Source: Microdochium bolleyi
Taxonomy: Eukaryota; Ascomycota; Sordariomycetes; Xylariales; Microdochiaceae
Direction of reading: 5' to 3'
Length of the DNA stretch: 64,000 nt
NCBI GenBank assembly: GCA_001566295.1
Contig: KQ964247.1
Coordinates: 806,001 to 870,000, forward strand
Position numbers and translations under genes: made by a program. Every line of letters starts with the position of its first letter. Within the stretch, counting starts at the first letter, position 1. Of the stretch, positions 33,509 through 44,875 are shown in pieces. The notes under the pieces were generated by a model. That model did no database searches and was not told where the DNA came from. It saw only the letters and a list, made by a program, of their open reading frames with translations.

Positions 33509-34817
33509 TCATCCCCCTTGAGGTGATGAGAGTGTCTCCGAACTTTCTGAGCCATCGTCGTCCCGGTTGCTTTGAGACTTTCCGTTGCTCTTGGATGCTG
33601 GGGAGGACGTCAAATTCGGTTTTGACACACCGAGCTTCAGCTTCTTGGCAGGACTTTGCGTCTTGACGAGCTTCTTCTTCGGTGCAACCTCGACAGTGGA
33701 GTTGTCTCCGTCGTCGTCATCGACCTTTTGCTCAACGCTCAGCGAGGAGTTGGCCTTGACCTTCTCCTTCTTGGAGCCAACCGAGGACTTGCCCTTGAGC
33801 ACGAGCTTCTTGGTTTTGTCCACCCCTGTTGGCTTGATCTTCTTCTTTTTGTGAGAATCCATGTCGCTATCATCGTCATCGTCCATCTCGACACTGTCGC
33901 GTTTCTTGGGACTGCTTGCACGCGACCCGGGCGCGGGTGTGCCTTTCTGACTTGATGGTGGGGTGTTGTCGCCATTCGCTGTGCCATTGCTGCCCCCGTT
34001 ACTGATCTTCTGCGCGGCTGCGCGGCTGGCGTTACGCCCACTGTTGCCGATACAAGATCCCATGTGGTTGTTCAGCCTCGTCACGAGGATACATCGTTTG
34101 CACTTGCTGCAAGTGGCTGAAGGGAACGAGAGCATGTTGGCAGGCCGCGCCGCAGATCCCGCCTTGGCATCTCCAGCGCCCTCTGGCGTTGGCGTGCCTC
34201 CAGCGGACTCCTGCGGCGTGTCTGTCTTTTTCTCCATGTCCTTCTTCTTCTTTCCCCTCCCTGGTCCTTGAGCGACCCACGTCTGACCATAGATGTCGTA
34301 GCCGGCTTTGTCGATGTACGGGTGCTTCTTGCAGTATATTATGCTTGGATCGGGTTTTCTGGAGCCTCTGCCGTCTGTCGGATATAGCAACCGAGGCAGG
34401 TGGCACCTTGGACAGACAATGTCCTTGGTAGTGACGAGCGGGTTACCTTTAAGCAGAACCTTGCCCTCGTCGTAGATGGCAGCGTCGGTTTCGACCTTGA
34501 CATCGGGCCTTATGTCGGGGTCTGATGCATCGGCAGTGTCTGAGGCAAGCTTCTCGACTCGAATCGCAGCAGTGGCAGCACGCGCTATCTTCTCATCCCG
34601 GTGGACTTTGACAAGGAGGTCGTGGACAATGTTGTACAGCAGATCATCTAAGACCGAATGTGCCTATAGAGGGAGGGACGAATGGTTTAGCTCGCGCATG
34701 GCTGGGTTGGAAGGCGAATAAAGACGCAGTATTAATACGCACCAACTTGTCGAGACTTCCCGCGTCGTCACTGGTTTTGATAACGCCGGCCTTACCGGTA
34801 TTGGCCGATGAGGACAT
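33509..34817 (-). CDS. SGF11: SGF11-like SAGA deubiquitinase-module subunit
   Basis: Two exons, 34817-34743 and 34663-33509 (79-nt intron, GTGCGT...TATAG), 409 aa. An N-terminal helix (about residues 28-55, VLDDLLYNIVHDLLVKVHR) and a zinc finger C210-x2-C213-x11-H225-x3-C229, followed directly by NSGRNASRAAAQKI, match Sgf11/ATXN7L3: same ligand spacing, and the same basic Arg-Asn-Ser-Ser/Ala-Arg tail that in the family contacts the nucleosome acidic patch. Sgf11 links Ubp8 to SAGA for removal of ubiquitin from H2B. Unusual features: a second possible zinc cluster (C109, C112, C136, H139) between helix and finger, and a Lys/Ser/Asp-rich tail of about 180 residues with nuclear-localisation-like KKKKIK. 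The protein is far longer than yeast Sgf11 (about 100 aa). Assignment rests on the finger. Confidence 0.75.
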
Positions 34818-37116
34818 GGTGATGGCTTGTCATATGCTGGAAATGGGAAGGCAGTAGACCGTCTAGTCCCGAGAACGATGTTTCGGTGGCCACAAAAAAG
34901 TCACAGCCGTCGTACAAGACGGTTGTGTCGCGACGAGAGCACCCCTAGCGATGCGAGACGGCCAGAATCTGCCCGAGAAACACGAGGAGCCAGATGTCAC
35001 CGCAACCGAAAACAGTGGTGATCAGGCGCTTGGGCGACCGAGAGATAGACGCGCGCGATGATGCCGCCAGGCAGTGCAGATGCAGAGCTCAGAATCTGCA
35101 TGCGACGCCTCTAAGCTGTCCTCCCGAGGCGTGTGTCGGCTGTCGCCACCATTTCCCTTGGGTGGAGCGAGCGGAAGGTGACGGGAGGCCCAATCGAAGC
35201 TCGCCGCGGTGGTCGCGGGGGGAGAAGTGGAAGAGACACGGGAGACAGCGGCTCCCGGGATGAAGGACGGGAAGAGACGGTGCGGGAGATGGGAAAAGTG
35301 ACGGAAGTGGTGATGCTCATCCCTAACCAGGCACAAGTCGATGCAAGTGCTGTCTGCTCGGGTGCGCCTGGGCTAAGAAAAGTGCCCCCAGCCATCGCAA
35401 CGGGGCCGGAGAGATTTGGCTGGGGATGGACTGCAAGAGCGCAGGACTGCCCGACCCACCCACGCGAGCACGCTATCCCGAGAGGGTACCTGCCGTGTCC
35501 ATGCATGCCACAGCGGTGCCGCAAGTCACTCTGGCGGGTCGCTCAGGGGCCATTCATGCCGACCGCGCCCACTGCCCCGTGAGCTCCATGGCGGACATGG
35601 GCTTAAGTTGCTCTCGGCACCTTAGCTTGCCAGTGACATCGGAGTCGGCTGCGGCCAAAAGGAAGAGGGATGCGGCTCTGCGAGACGAGAGGACTTGCTT
35701 CCATGTCAAGCTTGGCTTCCCAGATTTCAGAGGCACGTTTACCACACCCCTCGCGTCCACGCCTCGCACAATCCGTTCCCTCTCACCCAGCTTGACCGCC
35801 CGATGACTTCGCGTGGACTTCTCTGCGACTTCTCTTCGACACCGGCCTTTCAGGCATTTTCACGTCATCAGGGACGAACTAGATCTCCGGCGAGTGCCAC
35901 TTGGCGTTTCCGCCTCGTCTACATCCCGCCAGAGGGGTCCGGCACTGTAAGGACAACAGGTCCGCTTCGATGCTCCGAAATGTCCCAGCAAGAGGCGAAC
36001 ATGAATTCTCATGGTCGCGCGCTTCACGAGCCGGCGCCGACGAAGGAGGATGCGGGTTGAGCTGGCTTGGATTCATCATGCCTTCCATAGACAGGTCTAG
36101 TATCTGGCTCTTCGTACGCAGTCCCCATCTCGCAACATCTTCAACATATCCGTAGATATCACCCATAGCCAGTGTGCCGTTGTGGGCCCGGTCATGCGGC
36201 TCCTTGCGCAACAAGCGGTAACCTTGTCGGCCTGCATCTCACATGCTGAGCACGAGCAGACTCCTCCAAGATTCAGGGGTTCGGGATCGAGAACGCAGGG
36301 GCTGCCGTATGTTGTGCGTGCTGAGGTGACATGGCCGCTTGCAGCAGCATCCAGAATCACCTGGCCTTTTGACTTTGGCATGGAGAACCTTCAGCGTAGG
36401 GCGCAACATGCAAGTCCAGCATGGTCAGAGACTGTGTACAGTCCGCGGATCCGGCGTGAAAGAGCATGAGAGCACTTCGGCAGGACGCAGCATACGCCTG
36501 GCCCCCGCCATGTGTGCGGCGTAGAGGCATTCACAGAGTGCGAGCATGAAAGCTTTTGATTGTGACCAGCTGTGCTACCGGGATCTCCTGTCTGGCAACC
36601 ACCTCAGGCCCGGAACAGCCTCCCGCTTAAGCATTTGGTGGTGGGGCCAGGAACGGCCAACCATGATCGCCGCCCCTGCATAGCCGGCACAAGACCGCGC
36701 CGTTCTAGGCGCCTTCGACGTCGTTCACATGGCACAGATCCTGGCTTCGGGGCTCTTGTCCTCTTCTCCAGGTCACCCACGGGAAAACCCTAAGACGCCC
36801 TCCTGCCACCGCCTCCCAGCGCCATCACGGCACGAGGACAGCACGAGGCCCGTCTTCCACGCTCCTTTGCGCAGTCGTGATACGCAGACACCCACCTGTC
36901 TTGAACCCTGGCCCGTCCCGGCTAGCGCCCCTCGCCCGCCTCCCTCCCCTCGACAGCGATCTCATCTCGCTCCTTTCTCGATCCGTCGACATCCTCGACA
37001 AGCCTGCCCCACCAGAGGCCGGCTTTTGTCGTGTTGTTGCCAGCTTGTCGTCAAGTCTCCTAAAGCCACTCCTCACCATATATCTGGCCCTTGCCCCCGG
37101 CCTGCCCGCCTCAACA
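34818..37116. promoter_or_regulatory. Divergent promoter region, SGF11-like and NAA50-like genes
   Basis: About 2.3 kb between two divergent starts. No supported gene. The right end becomes rich in C and CT (36900-37100), typical of filamentous-fungal promoter and leader sequence. An in-frame ATG at 36877 precedes the chosen NAA50-like start without a stop in between. Confidence 0.45.
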
Positions 37117-38367
37117 ATGTCTCTCCCCGCCAACAACAACAACAACAAAACACAAGGCCAGCCCTCGATACGCTCCTTCTTCGCCCCAAAGAGCCCCTCG
37201 TACGTCCCTGCGCCTTCCACCTCGGCGACGGCCAGCAAGTCGTCGACAGGCTCTCTGCCTCCTCCGCCACCGACCACAACCGTACCACCACCTCAACCAA
37301 CACAACTGCCGCCGACGCTGCCGCCAGCACCACAACTGCAGCAACAAGCCGCCACTCGATACACCGCGAGACGGCCACAGTCCCTCCACCCACAGGCCTC
37401 CATCGTGCCCATCGAGCCAGAGCACGTCCCCGCCCTCCGCCGCATCACATCGCTGATTCTACCAATAAACTACCCCGACTCGTTCTACGCGCAGCTCTCG
37501 AACCCAGCAACCTCCGGTGCCTTCAGCCGCGTTATCCTCTGGACCGAGCCGCGATCCAGGCCCAAAGTCATCGGTGGCCTCGTCTGTCGTCCTGAAGAAC
37601 TCCCTTTCCCCACACCCTCAGGCGGACATATCAACGGCTTATACATCCAATCATTGGTCCTCCTTTCTCCTTACCGCTCGCTCGGACTCGCTGCTTCCTG
37701 CCTGGAAGAAGTCGTCACCGCCGCCGCCGCCAACAGCTCGTCGTCGTGGAACTGCGAGACCGTCTGGGCGCACGTGTGGACACAGAACGACGAAGGACTC
37801 GACTGGTATAAGAGACGCGGCTTCGGTGTCGCCGGCGAGATCAAGAACTACTATTTCAAGCTCCAGCCGGGCGACGCGCTCGTGGTCCAGCGGCCGATCG
37901 TCATTGACAGGCAGCCAACTGCCTCGGCGGGAATGACCTACAGCAACAGCAGCTTCACAACATATATCCCACCCAGCACCACCGCCATGGCCGCAAATTT
38001 GCCGCTCTGCTCGTTGCCACCAACGGCTGCGCATAAGTCGGCTCCCCCACCGCCACCGTCAAGTAACGGCACAGTCCGTCCCCCGCCGCCTTCGACTTCG
38101 CCGAATGGCTCTAGCGTTCCTCCTCCAAGGTCTGCGACATCAGCAAAGCGGCCTCCGCCGCCCCCGACGAATGGCACACCAGCAGGCACATCGTTCCAGA
38201 ACTTGCGGCCCGAGACCGAGTGGAACGATCTGCCGGCAGATATGCAGGCCGCCGCCGCGGCGAACGGGTCTCGTAGTGGCGGGAGCTCGCGCAGCAGCTC
38301 CGCAGTGGCGGCCTCGCGCAAGAAGAGGGATCGGGCGTACCCCGCTGCGGCCTTCGGTGCGAAATAG
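37117..38367 (+). CDS. NAA50: NAA50-like GNAT N-acetyltransferase with N-terminal PIP-box-like motif
   Basis: Single exon, 416 aa from the ATG at 37117. The frame is open 80 codons further up, but that part is Pro/Arg/Leu-rich and looks like leader. The GNAT core spans about residues 95-250: LPINYPDSFYAQL, VIGGLVCRPE, GLYIQSLVLLSPYRSLGLA (acetyl-CoA-binding R-x-x-G-like loop), WAHVWTQNDEGLDWYKRRGF and EIKNYYFKLQPGDALV. These follow the order of Naa50/San, the NatE subunit that acetylates N-terminal Met or Lys side chains and supports sister-chromatid cohesion in animals. Residues 15-22 read QPSIRSFF, a perfect Q-x-x-I-x-x-F-F PCNA-interacting pattern, followed by AxK. A Pro-rich linker joins this to the GNAT core; a second Pro/Ser-rich tail (about 270-416) ends with a basic patch. 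Confidence 0.8.
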   Translation: MSLPANNNNNKTQGQPSIRSFFAPKSPSYVPAPSTSATASKSSTGSLPPPPPTTTVPPPQPTQLPPTLPPAPQLQQQAATRYTARRPQSLHPQASIVPIEPEHVPALRRITSLILPINYPDSFYAQLSNPATSGAFSRVILWTEPRSRPKVIGGLVCRPEELPFPTPSGGHINGLYIQSLVLLSPYRSLGLAASCLEEVVTAAAANSSSSWNCETVWAHVWTQNDEGLDWYKRRGFGVAGEIKNYYFKLQPGDALVVQRPIVIDRQPTASAGMTYSNSSFTTYIPPSTTAMAANLPLCSLPPTAAHKSAPPPPPSSNGTVRPPPPSTSPNGSSVPPPRSATSAKRPPPPPTNGTPAGTSFQNLRPETEWNDLPADMQAAAAANGSRSGGSSRSSSAVAASRKKRDRAYPAAAFGAK

Positions 38368-38817
38368 GCGGCGGTGATGGGCAAATAGGGAATGGATGAA
38401 CGACCGCGGAGTTTCAAAGGGAAGTGAAAAGGATAAATTCACAGCAGTAGGGGCTTTGGGGCTACAAAGCTGTTAATCATGACACAATATAATTCTGGTG
38501 TTGGAGAAAGCATCTCGCCTTGGGGAATAATAGCACAATAGAAGCATGATGTACTAGAATCACTGAATGCCAAGAGACATTTTAAGCGACCGAGAGTGAT
38601 GTTACACTTATATAGTTCCTGCTCCAAACAATACCAAACCTTCGATGCCGCTTTAGCCATACTTCATGATTGTTTTGGGACGTCATCCCACCCATCTTTT
38701 TTCTTCGATCACCCCACACAGCCGTTGGAGCAAGGAACAGACAGTTTTTATAACCGACACAATCTCGCCAAACGCCGAAAAGAGCAAAGCAGTGACACAA
38801 GTCCCTTATCAAGAACC
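38368..38817. other. Convergent 3' intergenic region
   Basis: 450 bp between the stops of the NAA50-like gene and glucokinase; AT-rich, without a gene. Confidence 0.6.
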
Positions 38818-40536
38818 TCACGTGAGGGTTGTCGAGCCGCCAGCGCTGGGGACGATACCCGCCAGCTTCTGCGTGACGGTGTTCCTCAGAGCGTTCAGGT
38901 AGTCCGTGGGGTCCTTCTTCTCCATCTCCGCAGCGACCAGCGCGATCAGCGCCGCGCCGACACCACTGCCGTCCTTGGCAATGCCAATGCGGATGCGCTT
39001 GGCGCCCTCTGCACCAATGCCTTCGATCACAGACAAGGCCTCGTAGATCATGTCCCTGAAGTAGGGGTAGTGTTCGACCAGACTGCCATCCACACCTATG
39101 TCAATAACCTCGTCAGCGGTCTCCGTGAGCTTGCCACTTTGCAAGACGACGGCTCCCAGCGCCACAGCTGCCAGCCTCGCGGCACGGCGACCGACGGCGT
39201 AGGCGATCTCCTTGAAGGCCTTCGCATCCTCGAGGGATGATGAGTCGATTCGGAGCTGCTTCTCTAGCTCCTGTCGTAGGGAGTAGAACTCGGGCGTGCT
39301 GTCAGCAGCAGCGACTGACATGATAGCACTGTCAAGGCCCCACTGTTTGAACACAGACGAAGTTGGCGCAATCGTTGTCGTGGACTTGAGGTCGTTTGTG
39401 CTCGAGTTGTCATCCTTGAAGAAGGCAACATTGGGGTTGTTGATAAGCTCTACAATGACAAGACGCACAATTTCGCCCAGGAACATGCCAGACACACGCT
39501 TCTCGAACATCTGGATGCCTGGGTTGACGCTCTTCTTGTCGAGCTCAATGTCGTAGGTGGTGTTGGGCAGAACGTTGAGCTGGTTGTCGAACGAGCCCCA
39601 CTCGGTGTTGATGACCATGTCGCCTGTCGACTTGTCGTAGTCACCCTCAACGGCCTTCTGGATCTTGGTAACTTTCTCGACGTATGCGCCATTGGTGCCG
39701 GTTCCGAAGATCGCACCCAGCAGCGTTGAAGTCTTGCCTGGGGATGTGTATGAGCGGGCCATGAGAGTACCGACTGTGTCGTTGACGAGGGCAGCAACCT
39801 TGACGGGCAGGTGAAGCTTGTCGATCTCGGTCTGGAGCAGGGCACAGACATCCTTGCCAATGGCATCAGGGATATCGAAGCCCTTCGTCCAACGGATCAG
39901 AGTGCCCTTGTTGATACCGAATTGTTGGACGGGAAAGCTGAACGTAAACCCAAGGCGGAAGATGTGCTCATCGCGGTAGCCCTCTGGCGTGCTAACCGTC
40001 TGACGACGTCTGATGTGCGCAGCAAAGTGATCCTCGTGGTGCTCCTTGAGGAAAGCCTCGATCTGCTTGGCAAGGAACGAGAAGAGGTCCTCGGCCTTCT
40101 CCGCGATCATCAACTCCTTGGGGATGGCGACTTTGTTGTAGGTGAGGTTGAACGTAGTGTCGCCGTTGAGGTGAATAGAGCAGACACGGAAGTTGGTGCC
40201 ACCAAGATCAACGGCAAGGTACAGTCCCTGTGTATGAATATATCAATACGACTGCTCGAGCCTTCAGAAATTCGGTGCAACTGAAGAGAACAACATACCT
40301 TCTCCGTACCGTTGGGAACACCGGTGACATACGTTGGGATCTGGCTCATGCTCGTGCCCTCTTTTTCCAGGCCCTCGTCTAACAACAAGTAAGCAGGGAG
40401 CCTAAGGAGCTGCGGCTCAGGAGAGGAGATAGGACATACTCATCTGGCGCAGAAACTCCTTGACGCCCTTGTTGACATCAGCATCGCTGTAGTCGAATTG
40501 CGCAACGAGGCGCTTCGTCTCTTCGAGCAAGGCCAT
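38818..40536 (-). CDS. glkA: Glucokinase
   Basis: Three exons, 40536-40440, 40378-40299 and 40227-38818, 528 aa. Introns of 61 and 71 nt (GTATGT...TTAG, GTATGT...CACAG) split the N-terminal region; splicing gives MNEGLEKEGTSMSQIPTYVT and GTEK-GLYLAVDLGGTNFRV. Phosphate-binding (LAVDLGGTNFR), sugar-binding (LGFTFSFPVQQ, about 151-161), catalytic LVNDTVGTL (Asp209) and GTGTNGAY segments are all present, as are the C-terminal adenosine-contact region and a Gly/Ala-rich helix. It phosphorylates glucose with ATP in the cytosol. The N-terminus and HLNGD segment resemble Aspergillus-type glucokinase (GlkA) more than hexokinase, as far as family memory allows. Confidence 0.93.
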
Positions 40537-43500
40537 GGTGCGGATAGGCGATACTGGAGGCTCGGTGGGAAAAGGCTCAGGGCTCTTGCAGACGAGGTCG
40601 TCGACAGTGGCAGGCGGGGAGAAGATGGTAGAGGCCCTGAGATAGGAGGGAGGAGAGAAGAGCGAGGAAGTGGGCTTGAAGTCAGCGAGAAAGAACTGGG
40701 CAAACTATATTGTCGTAGAGGGGTTAGAAGTCAGCTCCTGCATGGATTGGGTGCTGCGTCGCGAATAAGGACGCATGCGATGGGATCGGGGCTTGCACGA
40801 GCAAAGCTTCCGACACCAGTGACGACAGTGTTGACTGGGGAGCGGGGCAGTGGGCTTTCCTGGTGGAGGGGAAAGTGCAGCATGAGCGTAATGCTGCACA
40901 CCTGCAGGCCTCGATGTGGGGTGGTTGCCAGCTCCACGGAGCTCCCAAGAAGGCCAGAAGCTGCGCGGGTCAGCTTTGGGAAGCTCCATTCCGCAGGAAA
41001 AAACCACGGTGCCCCGGCAGGATCGCGTCTGGCCGAGCGGAAAGACCGAGAAGGACGAGGATTCAGGTGGGGGAGGGGATCAAGAAAGCTCCTCGCTAGC
41101 AAGTGGGAATGTGAATCCCCATGACATTGCGCCTCCCTTTGCGTTGTCGATCGACCAACGACAAATCGAACACACAAGCAGGTGCAACTTACCAGCATGA
41201 ATGCCAAAAAGGCCAACGATACGTAGACACGGATGTGCGTGCCTGATGAGATACTGCCGACCTGCCTCTTCTGCGTGCCCGCAACGACGTCGCTGCTGCG
41301 GGTGCCGGCGCCGTTTGGGAGGTCTGGTCGGCCCGTTTTCTCCAAATTACACGGGGGCTCGCGTGCCATGGCGCCGTCCGCACAGGCGCGGCGAGCCATC
41401 CAAAGCTCCTGTGGAAGCTGGCTGGCCAATGAGCAAGCCACTCCGAAGCTCCCAAGTGTTCTGCGAAGCCCAGCGTTCCTGTGGGGCGCTCACAATGCAG
41501 CGAAATGTCTCGTCTCGGTCGAGGTGTGTGAAAAAGTTGTCCGGAGTGACCCCGTGGGTTGTCACCTCTGGGCTTGGGACAAGATGCGGGACCCCTGCCA
41601 GAGGACGTGGGTAATTGAAGGCCGTGGCCCCTCTGCTCGAGTCTCTGCGAAACGGCCCGGTTCGATGGGATGGCGGCCGAGTGACGATACGCCTGGTGGT
41701 CCGCTTAGGCCGACAACTTGTTGATTTCCGTGCCGTTGAGCAATGAGGTCATAATCCACAACGTACACGTCCTTTCCCCCGCTGCGGCAGTTGCGCCCTC
41801 CGGGATTGTGAATTCTATATGTCGAGCCGTGCGCGAGATTGGCGGAATGCGTGGCTGTGACGGCCAGCAGTATCGGCAGTTGCTGTAAAGAGCCGTCCCA
41901 GCGTTGTATGATTACTAGGATATAGTGCCTGAGCCTAGAGCTGCTCAATCAATGGAGTCGTATCTGAGAGGGTATGGTACGGGCGAGCAGTCGCGCTGCG
42001 AAACGGTCCGACTGCGTGCTGCTGTTGCGATGCAGAAGCGAGCCGTTCGAAAGGCTTTGTGGAGGACGGTGGCCGCAAGACGCCGGCAAGACGAGATTCT
42101 GAGGCGGTGGAACGGCGTTCGCAGATGGAGTCTAGTGACGTTGATGGGCGGCCGGCGAGGACAAGGGAACCGCAGCCGAACAAAACATAGCTAGACGTCC
42201 ACAATCGCCGAAAGACCAGCGAGCGTCCAGTCGCGTTAATCGTCGAGGATACACACGTCCAGCATAGATTTCGTTTCCAAGAAGCGTCCCGGCCGCTCCT
42301 TGTAGTTTCCCAGCCTTGGAAGGAGCGCACCCCCACCACCTGTTCCAAGGTTGTCGCTAACCGGGGAAGCTGCAAGTGGGACCAGAAGTCACGATGGCCT
42401 AATTGTGCAGCACACCTGCCCATCTCAGACAGAGGCGGGCAAGGTCCACGATCCTTGCAGTCACTTCGAACATGGCTAGTTGCTCAATTCCACCAGTCGC
42501 AGGGCCCATTCCTGGTTTGTGGTATCAGAACTACCACGAGCATGAGAGTCTCAGACGTAGCTTCAGCTCGATGGTTTGATACCTTCACGCTCAGTAGGTC
42601 AGATGTGGTTGGCGAAAAGTCGACCTTTCTCGCGACCTTGGTGCGAGACTATTGTACATAGTAACGAAAGCGCGATCGAGCCCGGAATTTGAACGGCTAC
42701 CACTGTTCATAATACCGACAGTGCTACTTGTCGTTCACTGACGGGCAACATCAAAGAACCGACTTACCAGTCTTCAGCTATCAAATTCTTGACGTCGTGT
42801 ACCTGCTCTGCAATAAGAAGAAGTGGCAGACTATCGGAAACATTCAGGCAAACCGAAATAAACAAGCTCTACACCTCGCAGTTGGTACGTGCATTGCGGA
42901 AGGACCGAGACGTCTACAATCCTTTTGCTCAGGTGTTTGCCACTTCGTCTCGATCTACAACAAAGAGATCTGGATGTTTCTTATTCTTTGGCGATTGAGG
43001 TGTGATGCGTGTACGACTACAACACCAAAGATTTGACACATTGCCAATGCTATAGCCAACAAAGTTGGGCTGCTGGACACCTTCAGGTACCAAGTCCACA
43101 GGGTGGCCCTGAGTTGGTTACCTACAGCATCCGGCAGATGCTGCCAACTCCAAACAGACAAAGGAGCCAACATGGAGGAACGTTCTTTGAGTCGCCGATT
43201 GTTAGCAGGCATCGAGCCTCGAGAAAGACACCGGACAACGCTGCGCCGTGAACTCCATTCCTCCATCTATGAACTAAACCGAGTTGGCTGGCGGACCATA
43301 TATCAACCAGAAGCATTCAGGCAGGTCTTCCTCTACAACTACAATGCTGTCCCACCTTTCACATACTTCTTTACAGAATCAGATTCAGCATCTTATTGCC
43401 TTCGAAAGAGGAATGACACGGCGCCCACTATCGTGTGCAGGCGTCACCTCCCAGGACCTCTTACAGCTTTTACCCAAACGTAGCACGTACCGATTCGAGA

Positions 43501-43553
43501 AGTCTTTCCCAGCTTCGAACACAATACCAAAACCAGGCATCTTGGTCATCGCC
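40537..43553. other. 3-kb gene-free region
   Basis: Divergent space between glucokinase (minus) and the PPxY protein (plus), so it should hold both promoters. Open frames (for example 40731-41441 minus, 41233-41724 plus) overlap one another and lack domains. The coding frame of the PPxY gene is open upstream to 43284, but composition changes there and I take 43554 as the start. Confidence 0.4.
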
Positions 43554-44804
43554 ATGTACCAATACCACAGCTCCGCTACCACGAACCACGAGTCGGCTTA
43601 TTACAACCACGAGACTGACCTCAACTACCACGCGCTTGCGCCCTTACACCACAATCGAAAACACCGACGGCTTTCTGTACCTTGTACCTTCGGGTCTCAA
43701 CGGCGGGTAGTGTGCTCACCAAGCGTGCTCCGCCACAAGATCAAGGGTGCCAAAGGCACTATGTGGACCAATCTCGGGTCATGGACGGACGGTCGTGTCG
43801 ACGCCATCGACTTTGGCAGCAAAGGCAGGAAACGGAATAAAGACAAGCACATAAAGAATTCGTGCAGCGATACCACCACTGCAGCCCGTGGGTCTTGTGA
43901 TGGGCATACACGGTATTCGCACGACGGCACAACGAACAGCGGGTATCACTACAACTACAATTACAACTACACAGACAACCGAAGGTACAATATCAATCCA
44001 TGCTGTACAATGCAGCATCAGTATCAGCATCAGCAGCCAGAAGTGCGTCAGCAAGAGTTTGAAAGAGACGGCCTAGCACTTCCTGACGATGTAGACGTGG
44101 ACGAGCTCGCCTGGGCACTCAGAGAATCGAAACTGTCCCCTGAAGGACGACAGCCATCACCCTCAGCGTCATCCACGTTCTCGGGCTCTTCATACTCGTT
44201 CGTTCCACCATCAGAATCATTGGCCAAGCCTCCTAGACTACCCTCCTCACCTGTATCGGTCCCATCAACGACATCATGGTCACATATACCTTCATCGAAT
44301 CGTGCCCATCGAGGTTCCATCTCAGCAACGTCAGTCAGTCCGTCGTCGTCAGCCTCCCGGCCGCCTTCCACCCATCGCGGGCGGCGTCGAAAAGAAAGAC
44401 ACTCTGTATCCGCCTCTGGCCAGCCAGGCTTGAAGCACTGGCTCGAGCACAACAACATCAATGAAGAACAGGACAACGCCTCGTACAGGGTGAGCGTTCG
44501 GGACAGTGCCTGCGTACAAGAAGCTGATCTACCGCCCCCCTACAGCCAGCTGAGCTTTCGAGACAAAGGACCCGCCGAATGGCGAGAGGGTCAGTATGTC
44601 TCTCAGTCCGTGCAGGACGGTTGTGGATCGCGGACTGGTCGCGGGAAGTCCAAGTCCGAAGACTGGCTCGACGCTCAGATGGAGCAGAATCGCCCGCTCC
44701 CCAAATCTGGCCGGTTCAAGTCCTCGTCGGTATCGCGAATATCGGCCTCGAAAGAGACCACGAAATATGATCTGCTGAGCTATCTGGCTGGTGGTAAACA
44801 CTGA
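43554..44804 (+). CDS. Hypothetical disordered protein with PPxY motif
   Basis: I do not recognise this protein (416 aa from the ATG at 43554; frame open from 43284). It is Ser/Pro/His/Tyr/Asn-rich and probably mostly disordered. Features in order: a Tyr/His/Asn-rich N-terminus; a short Trp-containing segment (TMWTNLGSWTDGRVDAIDF); a YNYNYNY run; a short acidic helix (DDVDVDELAWALRESKLSP); a Ser-rich part; a basic RRRKER patch; DLPPPYSQL at about 325-333, a PPxY motif of the kind bound by WW domains of NEDD4/Rsp5-type ubiquitin ligases; and a C-terminal KYDLLSYLAGGKH. Motif binding is an inference. An additional intron or different start is possible. Confidence 0.55.
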   Translation: MYQYHSSATTNHESAYYNHETDLNYHALAPLHHNRKHRRLSVPCTFGSQRRVVCSPSVLRHKIKGAKGTMWTNLGSWTDGRVDAIDFGSKGRKRNKDKHIKNSCSDTTTAARGSCDGHTRYSHDGTTNSGYHYNYNYNYTDNRRYNINPCCTMQHQYQHQQPEVRQQEFERDGLALPDDVDVDELAWALRESKLSPEGRQPSPSASSTFSGSSYSFVPPSESLAKPPRLPSSPVSVPSTTSWSHIPSSNRAHRGSISATSVSPSSSASRPPSTHRGRRRKERHSVSASGQPGLKHWLEHNNINEEQDNASYRVSVRDSACVQEADLPPPYSQLSFRDKGPAEWREGQYVSQSVQDGCGSRTGRGKSKSEDWLDAQMEQNRPLPKSGRFKSSSVSRISASKETTKYDLLSYLAGGKH

Positions 44805-44875
44805 TGCTCCTATACCGGAGTGTATATTTCCACAAGCACACCACCAAAGCAGGCTTGAGACACCCAAAATGCGTT

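Noticed and set aside
41925..42194. 89-codon basic frame (small protein candidate)
   Set aside because: Arg-rich with no conserved look, and a longer frame exists on the other strand; nothing supports translation.
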